NCBI GenBank assembly: GCA_014360645.1
Contig: JACIXD010000005.1
Coordinates: forward strand, 124,001 to 188,000
Reading direction: 5' to 3'
DNA: 64,000 nt
Source: Actinomycetota bacterium
GTDB taxonomy: Bacteria > Actinomycetota > Geothermincolia > Geothermincolales > RBG-13-55-18
Shown piece by piece: positions 43,087-51,544 of the stretch. The notes below the pieces were generated by a model. That model was not told the origin of the DNA. It did not search any database and saw only the letters and a program-made list of their open reading frames with translations. A program made the translations under genes and the position numbers. The stretch's first letter is position 1, and each line of letters opens with the position of its first letter.

Positions 43087-44509
43087 CATCAGGAGGCTGG
43101 CCGTGCTCTTCATGGCCTTGGCGGCGGCGCTGGTGGTCAACCTGAGCTGGCTGCAGGTGTTCGGGCAGGGGCGTCTGGAGGAAAATCCCGCCAACACGCG
43201 GCGCATCATGCGGGAATACGGCATCGCCCGCGGCAGGGTGGTGACCTCCGACGGGTTGGTGGTGGCGGAGAGCGTGAAGACCGACGGGCCGCTGGAATAC
43301 AGGCGCTCCTATCCCGGGGGAAGCCTCTTCTGCCATCTTCTGGGCTATGACAGCCCCCAGTTCGGCAGGACCGGGCTGGAGGCCTGGTACAACGACTATC
43401 TCCTGGGCTACCGGCCGTCACGGGGGTGGACGGAGGAGATGACCTCCGACCTCGAGCGGGGAAACGACCTCGTGATAACGGTGGATTCCGAGGTACAGGC
43501 CGCGGCGGCGCAGGCCCTGGGGCGGCGCAAGGGAGCGGTGGTGGCCGTGGACCCCAAGACGGGGGCGGTGCTGGCCATGTGCTCGTGGCCCGACTTCGAC
43601 CCCAACGCGCTGGTGAGCCGGGAGCGTGACGCCGGAGGCGAATCCGTGGCGGACGGGGCCATGCGCTCGTACAACCAGGACCCCAACAGCCCCCTGCTCA
43701 ACCGCGCCACCATGGGTCTCTTCGTGCCGGGCTCCAGCTTCAAGGTGGTCACAGCCTGCGCGGGGATCGAGAGCGGTTTCCCCCCCGGCACCACCTACGA
43801 CTGTCCTGGGGTGCTGCCGGTGGGGGGATCGCGGGTCACCAACTACGGCGACCCCCCTACCTCTTTCGGTACCCAGGATATGGAAACAGCCATGGCCCGT
43901 TCCATCAACACCTATTTCGCTCAGCTGGCGCTGGGCATGGGCGCGGGCAGGCTGGTGGAATACGCGGAGCGCTTCGGGATCAACGGGGAGATCCCCCTCG
44001 ACTACCCGGGGGTCGTCCCCTCCTCCATCCCCCGGGCCGGCGACATGGACCAGGTGGAACTGGCCTGGAGCGGCGCCGGCCAGGGGGAGATCCTCCTCAC
44101 CCCGCTGCAGCTGTGTCTGGTGGGATGTGCCGTGGCCAACCGGGGGAGGATCATGCGCCCGCACCTCATGAAGGAAGTGCGGCGCTCCGACGAGATCCTG
44201 GAGCGTTACGAGGTGCGCGAGTGGCGGTCGCCCATCTCTTCCCAGACGGCCTCCGAGGTACTGGAGATGATGGTGAGCGTGGTGAGGTCGGGTACGGGTG
44301 CAGAGGCCGCCATCGAAGGGGTGACGGTGGCCGGTAAGACGGGCACGGCGGAGGTGGAGGGCAAGCCGCCTCATACCTGGTTCCTGGGTATCGCCCCGGC
44401 GGAGAACCCCACGGTGGTGGTGGCGGTGCTGCTGGAGAACAGCGGGGGGAGCGGGGGCGCGGTGGCCGCGCCGGTGGCGCGCGAGGTCATGGCCGCTGCC
44501 TTGAAGTAG
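43058..44509 (+). CDS. pbpA: Class B penicillin-binding protein PbpA
   Basis: This 483-residue protein has one N-terminal span (RLAVLFMALAAALVVNLSWL) and a transpeptidase domain with SxxK (VPGSSFKVVTA, near residue 226), SxN (ARSINTYFAQLALG) and KTG (VAGKTGTAEVEG). It cross-links peptidoglycan outside the membrane and pairs with the SEDS protein encoded just before it. Length matches actinobacterial PbpA. It overlaps rodA. Confidence 0.9.
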   Translation: MLGVRASRDSIRRLAVLFMALAAALVVNLSWLQVFGQGRLEENPANTRRIMREYGIARGRVVTSDGLVVAESVKTDGPLEYRRSYPGGSLFCHLLGYDSPQFGRTGLEAWYNDYLLGYRPSRGWTEEMTSDLERGNDLVITVDSEVQAAAAQALGRRKGAVVAVDPKTGAVLAMCSWPDFDPNALVSRERDAGGESVADGAMRSYNQDPNSPLLNRATMGLFVPGSSFKVVTACAGIESGFPPGTTYDCPGVLPVGGSRVTNYGDPPTSFGTQDMETAMARSINTYFAQLALGMGAGRLVEYAERFGINGEIPLDYPGVVPSSIPRAGDMDQVELAWSGAGQGEILLTPLQLCLVGCAVANRGRIMRPHLMKEVRRSDEILERYEVREWRSPISSQTASEVLEMMVSVVRSGTGAEAAIEGVTVAGKTGTAEVEGKPPHTWFLGIAPAENPTVVVAVLLENSGGSGGAVAAPVAREVMAAALK

Positions 44510-44659
44510 GGCGGGCGCCGGACTCCCGAGGCGCTCTCGACGAGAATGAGATCATCCCCGGTCCTGCCTCGCGGGACATCGTCCTCCCGTCCCGCGCTCC
44601 TCTTCTGGAAAACGGCGGGGGGAGCGGCGGCGCGGCGGCCGCGCCGGGGGCGCGTCTTC

Positions 44660-44690
44660 TTGGCGCCCCGCTCGGCCCCTGCATTATAAT
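44660..44690 (+). promoter_or_regulatory. Possible promoter before the pseudokinase gene
   Basis: TATAAT (44685-44690) with TTGGCG (44660-44665) 19 bp upstream; start near 44697, 32 bp before the ATG. A GGCGCGG/CCGCGCC hairpin (about 44629-44646) immediately upstream may end the pbpA transcript. The region between 44598 and 44653 also repeats the 3' end of pbpA imperfectly. Confidence 0.4.
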
Positions 44691-44728
44691 GGCCCTGGGG
44701 TTTGCGGGCTTTTCCTGACGGAGGAGGC

Positions 44729-46084
44729 ATGGATCGCTTGATGGACTGGAAGGGTCGGGTCCTGAGGAGACGTTACCGCCTGGACGAGAGGGTGGCCGTG
44801 GGCCGGACGGTGGAGGTCTTCAGGGCCTTCGACATCCTGGAGGAAAGGGAGGTGGCGGTGAAGTTGCCCCTCCCCCACCTGCTCTCCGACCGGGATTTCT
44901 GCGACTCCTTCCGCTCCGCGGCCCACCGCGCCACCCGCCTCAGCCACCCCGGCGTCATCCCGGTGCTGGATTACGGCATCGAGGATAGCCGCCCCTATGC
45001 AGTGACGGAGATGGTGGAGGAGAAGACCCTACACGAACTGCTGGCGGCGGGGAAGAGGATGAAGCCGGTGGGAGCCCTCTATTTCGCGGTGGAGATGGGC
45101 AGGATACTGGCCTACCTCCACGGGCAGGGCATTGTCCACGGTTCCCTGGACGAGAGGCATGTGTTCATCTACCCGGGGCGCAGGGCGAGGGTGTCCGACC
45201 CCGGCTTTCCCGTGGTGCTGGGAGGCGCTGCCAGCCCCCATCCGTTCTATCGGGACCCCAGGCGCGACCTGAGCGACCTCGGCTACCTCCTCTACCGCAG
45301 CCTCACCGGCAGGGGCGCGGCGGAGGCGGTGGCGGACATCAGGGAGGGCAGGCTGAAGTGGGGCGACGAGGTCCCGCCCCGCCTGCGCCGCCTGGTGCAG
45401 CTCTGCCTGGACAGCGTCGCGGGCGCGGGCTTCCCTTCCTCCGATGAGCTGGTCATGGAAGCGGTCTCCACCCTGCGGGAGGAGGTGCCCATGATGCCGG
45501 AGCCGCGCCCGGAAGCGGGGGTGGCCGGAAGGGGCGAGGAGGTGGCGAGGCCCGCCCCCGCCATATCCCTGCCCCGCCTGAAGCGCTGGCAGGTATGGCT
45601 GGGGGCCGCCATGCTGGCCGTGGCGGCCATCTTCTTCCTGGTGTGGATACTCTCCATCGCCATCACCGGGAGCAAGGTCGAGGTGCCCAACCTGGTGAAC
45701 GTGAGCGTGGAGGAAGCCCGGAAGCTGGCGGCGGAGCGCGACCTGGGCTTGCTGGTGGTGGCAAGGGAGTACGACGCCGGCGTCAGGGCTGGGTATGTGA
45801 TATCCCAGGACCCCAAGGGCGGGGTCATGGTGAAGAGGAAGACGGTGGTCAAGGTGCTGGAGAGCCTAGGCCCCCTCACCGTGCCCAACCTCGTCGGGCT
45901 CACCCTGGAGGACGCGCGGCTGGTGCTGGAGAGCCGCGGTTTCCGCGTGGGCGAGGTGATCTACCGCGAGGTACAGGGATACAGCGAAAACCGCGTGGTG
46001 GAGACGGATCCCCCCTACGGGTCCAGGCTGTCCAGCGGGGCGGCGGTCAACCTGGTGGTGAACAGGAAGGCTTCCGGCGTCTGA
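44729..46084 (+). CDS. PASTA Ser/Thr pseudokinase (PknA position)
   Basis: This 451-residue protein has ATG 44729 after GGAGGAGGC. A kinase fold occupies residues 10-255, but the catalytic machinery is gone: the Gly-rich loop is absent (RVAVGRTVEVFR), HRD is His137-Gly-Ser139 (VHGSLDERHV), and DFG is Asp157-Pro-Gly159. The VAVK lysine (Lys45) remains. A Pro-rich linker leads to a span (WQVWLGAAMLAVAAIFFLVW) and two extracellular PASTA repeats (VPNLVNVSVEEARKLA; VPNLVGLTLEDARLVLESRG) that bind muropeptides or lipid II. It sits where mycobacteria have pknA. Likely a regulatory partner of the active kinase downstream. Confidence 0.85.
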   Translation: MDRLMDWKGRVLRRRYRLDERVAVGRTVEVFRAFDILEEREVAVKLPLPHLLSDRDFCDSFRSAAHRATRLSHPGVIPVLDYGIEDSRPYAVTEMVEEKTLHELLAAGKRMKPVGALYFAVEMGRILAYLHGQGIVHGSLDERHVFIYPGRRARVSDPGFPVVLGGAASPHPFYRDPRRDLSDLGYLLYRSLTGRGAAEAVADIREGRLKWGDEVPPRLRRLVQLCLDSVAGAGFPSSDELVMEAVSTLREEVPMMPEPRPEAGVAGRGEEVARPAPAISLPRLKRWQVWLGAAMLAVAAIFFLVWILSIAITGSKVEVPNLVNVSVEEARKLAAERDLGLLVVAREYDAGVRAGYVISQDPKGGVMVKRKTVVKVLESLGPLTVPNLVGLTLEDARLVLESRGFRVGEVIYREVQGYSENRVVETDPPYGSRLSSGAAVNLVVNRKASGV

Positions 46085-46387
46085 GGCGCGCTTGCCGGGG
46101 AACCGGCCTCCAGGCGCCGCCCTCAAATAATGTTCGGAGGATGTCCACGGGGATCCGTCCCCGGGGGAAAGTAGTGGCGGCGGGCGCGGGGCCGCGGCGC
46201 GGGAGGAAGGCGCGGGACAACGGTCGCGTACGGTAAGGCGTCGCGGGCGGGGCAGGGGCTGAAGGACAAGCGGCCCGGCGCATGGAAAAATGATCTTGAA
46301 GGTATGGGAAAAAGAACCCGGGAAGGGCGCGAGCGGGAGTGCCCGAGCCCGGAGGTCATAGAGGTCTCTCGGAGGTAAGAGCAGAGG
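46085..46387 (+). other. 303-bp intergenic region between the two PASTA kinase genes
   Basis: No gene is convincing. A 31-codon frame at 46141 has its GGAGG directly against the ATG and composition typical of non-coding G+C-rich DNA. The last third is more A-rich (GGAAAAATGATCTTGAAGG). A promoter for the downstream kinase may lie here but I cannot point to a clear one. Confidence 0.4.
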
Positions 46388-48187
46388 ATGCTGGGAAAGG
46401 TCTTCAACCAGCGCTATCGTATCAAGGAAAAGATTGGCAGCGGAGGCATGGCCGACGTCTTCCTCGCCGACGACCTGCTGCTGGGCAGGGAGGTGGCGGT
46501 GAAGGTCCTGCACCCGCAGTACGCGGCCGACCCCTCCTTTATCCAGAGGTTCCGCCACGAGGCCCAGGCGGCGGCCAACCTCAACCACCCCAACATCGTG
46601 AACATCTACGATTGGGGCGGCGAAGGCGAGCTCTACTACATCGTCATGGAATACGTGGAGGGTCGCGACCTCAAGGAGATACTGCGCACCGAGGGCCGGC
46701 TGCTCCCCGAGCGCGCGGCGGAGGTGGCGGCGGAGATAAGCGCCGCCCTGCAGTTCGCCCACCGCCACAACCTCGTGCACCGCGACATCAAGCCGCACAA
46801 CGTCTTCATCACCAACCTCGGCCAGGTCAAGGTGATGGATTTCGGGATCGCCCGCGAGGGCGACGGGGGAGGCATGACCCAGACGGGCATGGTCATGGGC
46901 ACCCCGCAGTACATCTCTCCCGAGCAGGCACAGGGGCTGGCGGTGGACGGGAGGTCGGACATCTACTCCCTGGGCGTGGTGCTCTACGAGATGCTGACGG
47001 GCAGGGTGCCCTTCGACGACCCCAACCCCGTGACCGTCACCTACCGGCAGGTGCGCGAGGACCCCATACCACCCTCGGTGATCGACCCCGAGATCCCCGC
47101 CACCCTCGAGGCCGTGGTGATGAAGGCCATGGCCAAGAACCCCGCCAATCGCTACCAGACCGCGCAGGAGATGAAGGCCGACCTGCTGCGTTTCCTCGAG
47201 GGCATGCCAGTATCCGCCACCCCTGTGCTCCCGGGACGCACGGCCACGGCCGCCCTTGTGCCGGCCTCGGGAGGCGGCGGGAGCAGGTGGCCATGGGCGG
47301 TGGCGGCGGCGGTGGTGGCGGCGCTGGCGGTCACGGGGATCGTCCTGGCGCTGGTGCTGGGAGGGGGAGGCGGCAAGGTGGAGGTCCCCAACTTGCAGGG
47401 GATGTCGTTGGAGAAGGCCACCGGCACCCTGGAGAGCCTGGGACTGAAGGTGGGAGAGGTCAAGGACAAGTACATCGAGGACGAGTCGGAGGAGGCCGGC
47501 CTGGTGGTCTCGCAGGACCCGGAGTGGGGCACCCTGCTGGCAAAGGGCGAGAAGGTCAGCCTCACCGTGACGCGCGAGCTGCGTATGCCCGAACTCGAGG
47601 GTATGTCCCGCGATGCGGCGGAGGACATCCTGAAGAAGATGGGCATCCTGGTGATCGAGATAAAGAGCACCCCCGTGGAGGACGAGGAGGAGGTCAACAG
47701 GGTGCTCTCCCAGAGCCCGGCCGCCGGAAAGCTCGTCTCCCCCGGCACCACGGTGAGGCTGGAGATCGGGGTGGAGCAGAAGAAGGTGGCCGTCCCCGAC
47801 GTGGTGGGCATGAAGCAGGCGGACGCCGAGGAGACCCTCAAGAAGGCCGGTTTCCTAGTATCGGTGAGCGAGGAATCCAGCTCCGAGGTGGACGAGGGCC
47901 GGGTGATCAGGCAGAGCCCCCTGGCGAACCAGAAGGTGCTGGAGGGGAGCACGGTGACCATCGTGGTGAGCACCGGGCCTTCCACGGTCAGCGTTCCCGA
48001 CGTGCGGGGAGAGAAGGAGGCGGACGCCAAGCGCATCCTCGGCGACGCCGGACTCAACTATACCGTGATCTACCAGGACACCTCGGACTCCACCCAGGTG
48101 GGAAAGGTCCTCGACCAGGTGCCCCTTCCCGGGGCCACGGTGGACGCGGGCTACAACGTGCGCATTTTCGTGGGGCGTTCCTCCTGA
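46388..48187 (+). CDS. pknB: PASTA-domain Ser/Thr protein kinase PknB
   Basis: This 599-residue protein is a complete kinase: Gly-rich loop KIGSGGMADVFLA, Lys39 in VAVK, HRDIKPHNVF (Asp133), DFG at 151-153, and an activation loop TQTGMVMGTPQYISPEQ with two Thr residues typical for autophosphorylation. A span near 298-325 leads to four PASTA repeats (VPNLQGMSLEKATGTLESLG, MPELEGMSRDAAEDILKKMG, VPDVVGMKQADAEETLKKAG, VPDVRGEKEADAKRILGDAG). The PASTA part senses peptidoglycan fragments and the kinase adjusts wall synthesis through FHA proteins and others. ATG after GAGGTAAGAGCAGAGG. Confidence 0.93.
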   Translation: MLGKVFNQRYRIKEKIGSGGMADVFLADDLLLGREVAVKVLHPQYAADPSFIQRFRHEAQAAANLNHPNIVNIYDWGGEGELYYIVMEYVEGRDLKEILRTEGRLLPERAAEVAAEISAALQFAHRHNLVHRDIKPHNVFITNLGQVKVMDFGIAREGDGGGMTQTGMVMGTPQYISPEQAQGLAVDGRSDIYSLGVVLYEMLTGRVPFDDPNPVTVTYRQVREDPIPPSVIDPEIPATLEAVVMKAMAKNPANRYQTAQEMKADLLRFLEGMPVSATPVLPGRTATAALVPASGGGGSRWPWAVAAAVVAALAVTGIVLALVLGGGGGKVEVPNLQGMSLEKATGTLESLGLKVGEVKDKYIEDESEEAGLVVSQDPEWGTLLAKGEKVSLTVTRELRMPELEGMSRDAAEDILKKMGILVIEIKSTPVEDEEEVNRVLSQSPAAGKLVSPGTTVRLEIGVEQKKVAVPDVVGMKQADAEETLKKAGFLVSVSEESSSEVDEGRVIRQSPLANQKVLEGSTVTIVVSTGPSTVSVPDVRGEKEADAKRILGDAGLNYTVIYQDTSDSTQVGKVLDQVPLPGATVDAGYNVRIFVGRSS

Positions 48188-48512
48188 GCGGGGGAGAGGG
48201 CGCGGCGGAGAGCGCTCCGGGGACGGGGCTCCCCCCGTGCTGATGCCAAAGATTACCATATCCTGAGGTGGGAAGCCGCCGAGATCCGGCCCCGGGCTTT
48301 CATGCCGCTACCCGGCTGATTCGGCGCGGCCGCCGCAGGGACGAACGCCACCGGGACGGCCCTCCCTCCTCCCGCCACGGAAGGTATCCCCAGGCCGGCC
48401 GCCGCCGGGGTCGGAAGCGGGGAGGCTTCCCCGCCCCCGCCCGCTGAGGATGCCCCCGCCACCCCCGCGAGGAGCGGAAGCGGCTCCAGCGCCCCGTGCT
48501 ATAATCGACGCC
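48188..48512 (+). promoter_or_regulatory. 325-bp intergenic region ending in a leaderless extended -10 promoter
   Basis: TGC-TATAAT (TG 48497-48498, TATAAT 48500-48505) ends 7 nt before the ATG at 48513; there is no ribosome site in the 7 nt. No clear -35. An A/T-rich stretch near 48246-48266 and G+C-rich inverted repeats otherwise; no gene seen. Confidence 0.5.
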
Positions 48513-49694
48513 ATGAACGGGGAATACGACGTGGTGATCGTGGGGGCCGGCCCCGGAGGATGCGCGGCCGCATGTGCTCTTGCACCCCGCGGGCACCGTG
48601 TTCTGGTGCTGGAAAAGGACCGCTTCCCACGCGAGAAGATCTGCGGAGACGGCATAGCCCCTCGGGCCGTGCATGCCCTCTACCGCCTTGGCCTGCGGGA
48701 CGAGCTGGAGGGGCGCTTCAAGCGCACCTCCGGCATACGTTTCTATGCCACCTGGGGCGGGCTCACCGAGGTGCGGTATCCCATGGGGAGCCGCTACCCG
48801 GACCATGGCTACGTGGCTCCGAGACGGGACCTCGACCACCTCCTCCTGCGGCACGCACGGGAGCTGGGGGCTGAGGTGTGGGATGGATGCCGTGTGACCG
48901 GGATGCTGCCGCGCGAGGGAGGCCGTTTCCCAGGGGTCAGGGCGGAGCGCGGCGGGGAGAGCTTGGAGATAGCTGCCCGCTACATCGTGGGCGCTGACGG
49001 ACCCACCTCCAGGGTGGGCGGGGATCTGGGAATGCTCAACCGCGACCCCCTTTTTCTGGGGGTCTCCGTGCGTTGCTATATGCGGGGCGCGGAGGGCGTC
49101 TCCGATTTCCTGGAGATCTATCCCGAGGACGCCATCTCCCCCGCCTGCGGATGGATCTTCCCCGTGGACGGGGAGACGGTGAACGTGGGGGCGGGCTACA
49201 TGCTCTATGCCGGGAAAGGGCACGCCCTGAACATCAACCGTGTCTTCGAGGCCTTCGTGGAGCGCACGCGCCACGCTGCGGCGAAGCTGCGCCGCGCCGA
49301 GCCCCTGGGTAGACCGCGGGGCGCCCTGCTGCGCGTGGGCCTGGGTGGCTCGGTCACCGTGAGGGATAACGTGCTGCTGGTGGGAGACGCGGCTTCCATG
49401 ACCAACCCCATCAGCGGCGAGGGCATAACCTACGCCCTGGAGAGCGGCCGCTGGGCGGGGGAGACGCTGGCGGCAGCGCTGCGCTCCGGGGACGCGGGGC
49501 TGGTGGAGAACTACCGCCGCATCCTGGAATGGTATTACCGTCGCTACTTCCGCCTGGGGACCATGGCCATCCGTTACGGCAACAGGCCGTGGTTCGTGAA
49601 CCCCCTGCTCTTCACCACCTCCCGCATCCCCCGGCTGGGAGACAAGATGGGGCGCTTCCTCATGAACTGCCGGAGGTCGGATCACCCGCTATGA
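48513..49694 (+). CDS. Geranylgeranyl reductase family FAD-dependent oxidoreductase
   Basis: This 393-residue protein begins with the FAD dinucleotide-binding motif YDVVIVGAGPGGCAAACALA and the DRFPREKICGDGIAPRAVHA loop characteristic of the geranylgeranyl reductase/ChlP family; the FAD motif DNVLLVGDAASMTNPISGEG is near residue 290. Members reduce isoprenoid double bonds (phytyl tail, menaquinone, archaeal lipids). The start follows a leaderless promoter. Followed after 19 bp by a radical SAM gene. In this group the substrate might be menaquinone or a carotenoid-like lipid. Confidence 0.85.
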   Translation: MNGEYDVVIVGAGPGGCAAACALAPRGHRVLVLEKDRFPREKICGDGIAPRAVHALYRLGLRDELEGRFKRTSGIRFYATWGGLTEVRYPMGSRYPDHGYVAPRRDLDHLLLRHARELGAEVWDGCRVTGMLPREGGRFPGVRAERGGESLEIAARYIVGADGPTSRVGGDLGMLNRDPLFLGVSVRCYMRGAEGVSDFLEIYPEDAISPACGWIFPVDGETVNVGAGYMLYAGKGHALNINRVFEAFVERTRHAAAKLRRAEPLGRPRGALLRVGLGGSVTVRDNVLLVGDAASMTNPISGEGITYALESGRWAGETLAAALRSGDAGLVENYRRILEWYYRRYFRLGTMAIRYGNRPWFVNPLLFTTSRIPRLGDKMGRFLMNCRRSDHPL

Positions 49695-49713
49695 AAGGGA
49701 CGGCGGTGGGCGC

Positions 49714-51183
49714 ATGGGTCTGAAGATCACCTTCCTCTATCCCGATTTTTTCCAGTACGATGAGGAGCGCTACCTTCCCGAGGGACGCATCTACCTGGGG
49801 ATAGGCTATCTCTCCGCCTACCTCAAGCGCGAGGGACATCGCACCTCCCTAATCCACCTGGTGCGGCCGGTGGGCAGGGAGGAACTGCTGGCGAGGTTGG
49901 CGGAGGAATCGCCCGACCTGGTAGCCGTTTCCAGCACCACCCACATGTTCCCCCATGTGCGCCGCTGGGTGAGCTGGATCAAGGAGGAGAGCGACCTCTT
50001 CACGGTGTGCGGCGGCGCCCACCCCACCCTGGACCCGGAGGGGGCCTTGCGCGAAGCGCCCCTGGACGCGGTGTGCCTGGGAGAGGGGGAGGAGACGCTG
50101 GCGGAGCTCTGCGCCGCCCTGGAGGAAGGCCGCGACCCCTCGGGGATAGCCTCCCTCTGGGTGAGAAGAGGAGAGGAGATAATCCGCAACCCGGTGCGCC
50201 CCCTGGTGGAGGACCTGGATTCTCTCCCCCTCCCGGACCGGGAGATATTCGACCCCGCCAACTTCTGCGAGCAGCAGCACGAGCGCGGCACCCTCATGGC
50301 CTCGCGGGGTTGTCCCTACAGCTGCACCTACTGCTCCAACCACGCCCAGCGCAGCATCTATCCCAACCGACGCAGCTACGTGCGCTTCCGCAGCGTGGAC
50401 AACGTGATGCGGGAGATCCGCGCCATTATCGCGGCCGATACCGGGGGCCGCCTGCGCTACATCCGTTTCGACGACGACATCCTCACCCTGGACCGGGAAT
50501 GGTTCCGGGAGCTAGTGGAACGTTACCGGGAGGAGGTGGACCTCCCCTTCATCTGCAACTCGCGGGTGAACGTGCTGGACGAGGAGACGGTGGCCCTCTT
50601 CGCCCGCGCGGGATGCTCGGTGATCTGCATGGGCATCGAGAGCGGCAACGAGGGGTTGAGGAGGAAGGTGCTCAACCGCCACATGTCCAACCGGGATATC
50701 GTGCGTGCCTTCCACCTCTGCCGCCGGTACGGCATCAAGACCGTCTCCACCAATATGACCGCCCTCCCGGACGAGGACCTGCCCGCGCTCCTGGATACCA
50801 TAAAGGTAAACGCCATGGCGCGGCCCAACTGCATGCAGGTATCCACCTACCACCCCTACCCCAACACGCGCCTCTACTCCTACTGCGAGAAGAAGGGCTA
50901 CCTCTCGGGACGCCACGTGGACACCATCTTCGACGGACGCAGCTCCCTGGAGATCCCGGCCTTCCGGGATCCCGCCTACGCCTTCGCCAAGGAGAAGTTC
51001 TACCCCCTGGCCGAGCTGTATTCGCGGCTCTATGAGGCCGGGAGGGCCGGAGGAGCGGCCGCCGGTGCCCTGGACCGCCTGCTGACGGCGGACGGGATCC
51101 CGTGGAGGCTGCGGCGCCCGCTGCTGGAGGCGGCCGCGGGCTGGGCGGATCGCCGCTCCCGCTTCGAGTGGATATACTATTGA
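49714..51183 (+). CDS. B12-binding-domain radical SAM protein
   Basis: This 489-residue protein has a cobalamin-binding-like Rossmann domain (about 1-150; YPDFFQYDEERYLPEGRIYL, AVSSTTHMFPHVRRWVSW, CGGAHPTLDPEGALREAPLD) and a radical SAM domain with the SAM-cluster motif CPYSCTYCS (CxxxCxxC) near residues 198-206. IESGNEGLRRKVLNRHMSN is the usual strand/helix. The family does methylations and ring contractions of lipids, hopanoids and natural products; the classic DxHxxG cobalamin motif is not evident, so B12 may be absent. Same direction as the geranylgeranyl reductase-like gene, 19 bp after it. Confidence 0.83.
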   Translation: MGLKITFLYPDFFQYDEERYLPEGRIYLGIGYLSAYLKREGHRTSLIHLVRPVGREELLARLAEESPDLVAVSSTTHMFPHVRRWVSWIKEESDLFTVCGGAHPTLDPEGALREAPLDAVCLGEGEETLAELCAALEEGRDPSGIASLWVRRGEEIIRNPVRPLVEDLDSLPLPDREIFDPANFCEQQHERGTLMASRGCPYSCTYCSNHAQRSIYPNRRSYVRFRSVDNVMREIRAIIAADTGGRLRYIRFDDDILTLDREWFRELVERYREEVDLPFICNSRVNVLDEETVALFARAGCSVICMGIESGNEGLRRKVLNRHMSNRDIVRAFHLCRRYGIKTVSTNMTALPDEDLPALLDTIKVNAMARPNCMQVSTYHPYPNTRLYSYCEKKGYLSGRHVDTIFDGRSSLEIPAFRDPAYAFAKEKFYPLAELYSRLYEAGRAGGAAAGALDRLLTADGIPWRLRRPLLEAAAGWADRRSRFEWIYY

Positions 51184-51544
51184 TACCGTTGACGACTTGC
51201 GCGTGGCGGCCCGGATGCGGGCACGTGGACGTAAAGGTCTGGGGGCGAAGACAGACCGCGGTGCCGCCGGTGCCGGAGCCGAGGCAAGAGGGGGTAAAAG
51301 GCCGGGATGGTGCCACGGAGATGGGGCCTCGGGCTGAACCGATGGGGGAGAAAATTAGAGGTTTCCGAAGCCCTGAACCCCATCCGCCGGGGTGGCCGCA
51401 GGGCAAGAGCGTCTCGGCGGAGAATGAGATAGAGAAAGGATAAGGGAAAGGTCACAGCGTGCTTCGATGGTGAGAGACGGCGGTCTTTCAGAGGGGATGG
51501 AGGCGCGCGGGGGGCACGAGGCTCGAGAGAGACGGGGGTGATGC
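51184..51544 (+). other. 361-bp non-coding stretch
   Basis: No gene with a ribosome site is seen on either strand. AT-richer segments occur at 51345-51365 and 51418-51450 (GAATGAGATAGAGAAAGGATAAGG), the latter a candidate promoter area for the zinc-ribbon gene at 51545, without a consensus pair. Confidence 0.4.

Noticed and set aside
41284-43224. A 646-codon minus-strand frame opposite pstP and rodA
   Set aside because: Gln/Glu/His-rich mirror translation of the well-supported pstP and rodA genes.
46141-46236. A 31-codon small gene between the PASTA kinase genes
   Set aside because: The GGAGG touches the ATG with no spacing and the composition (Arg/Gly/Ala) is that of non-coding G+C-rich DNA.
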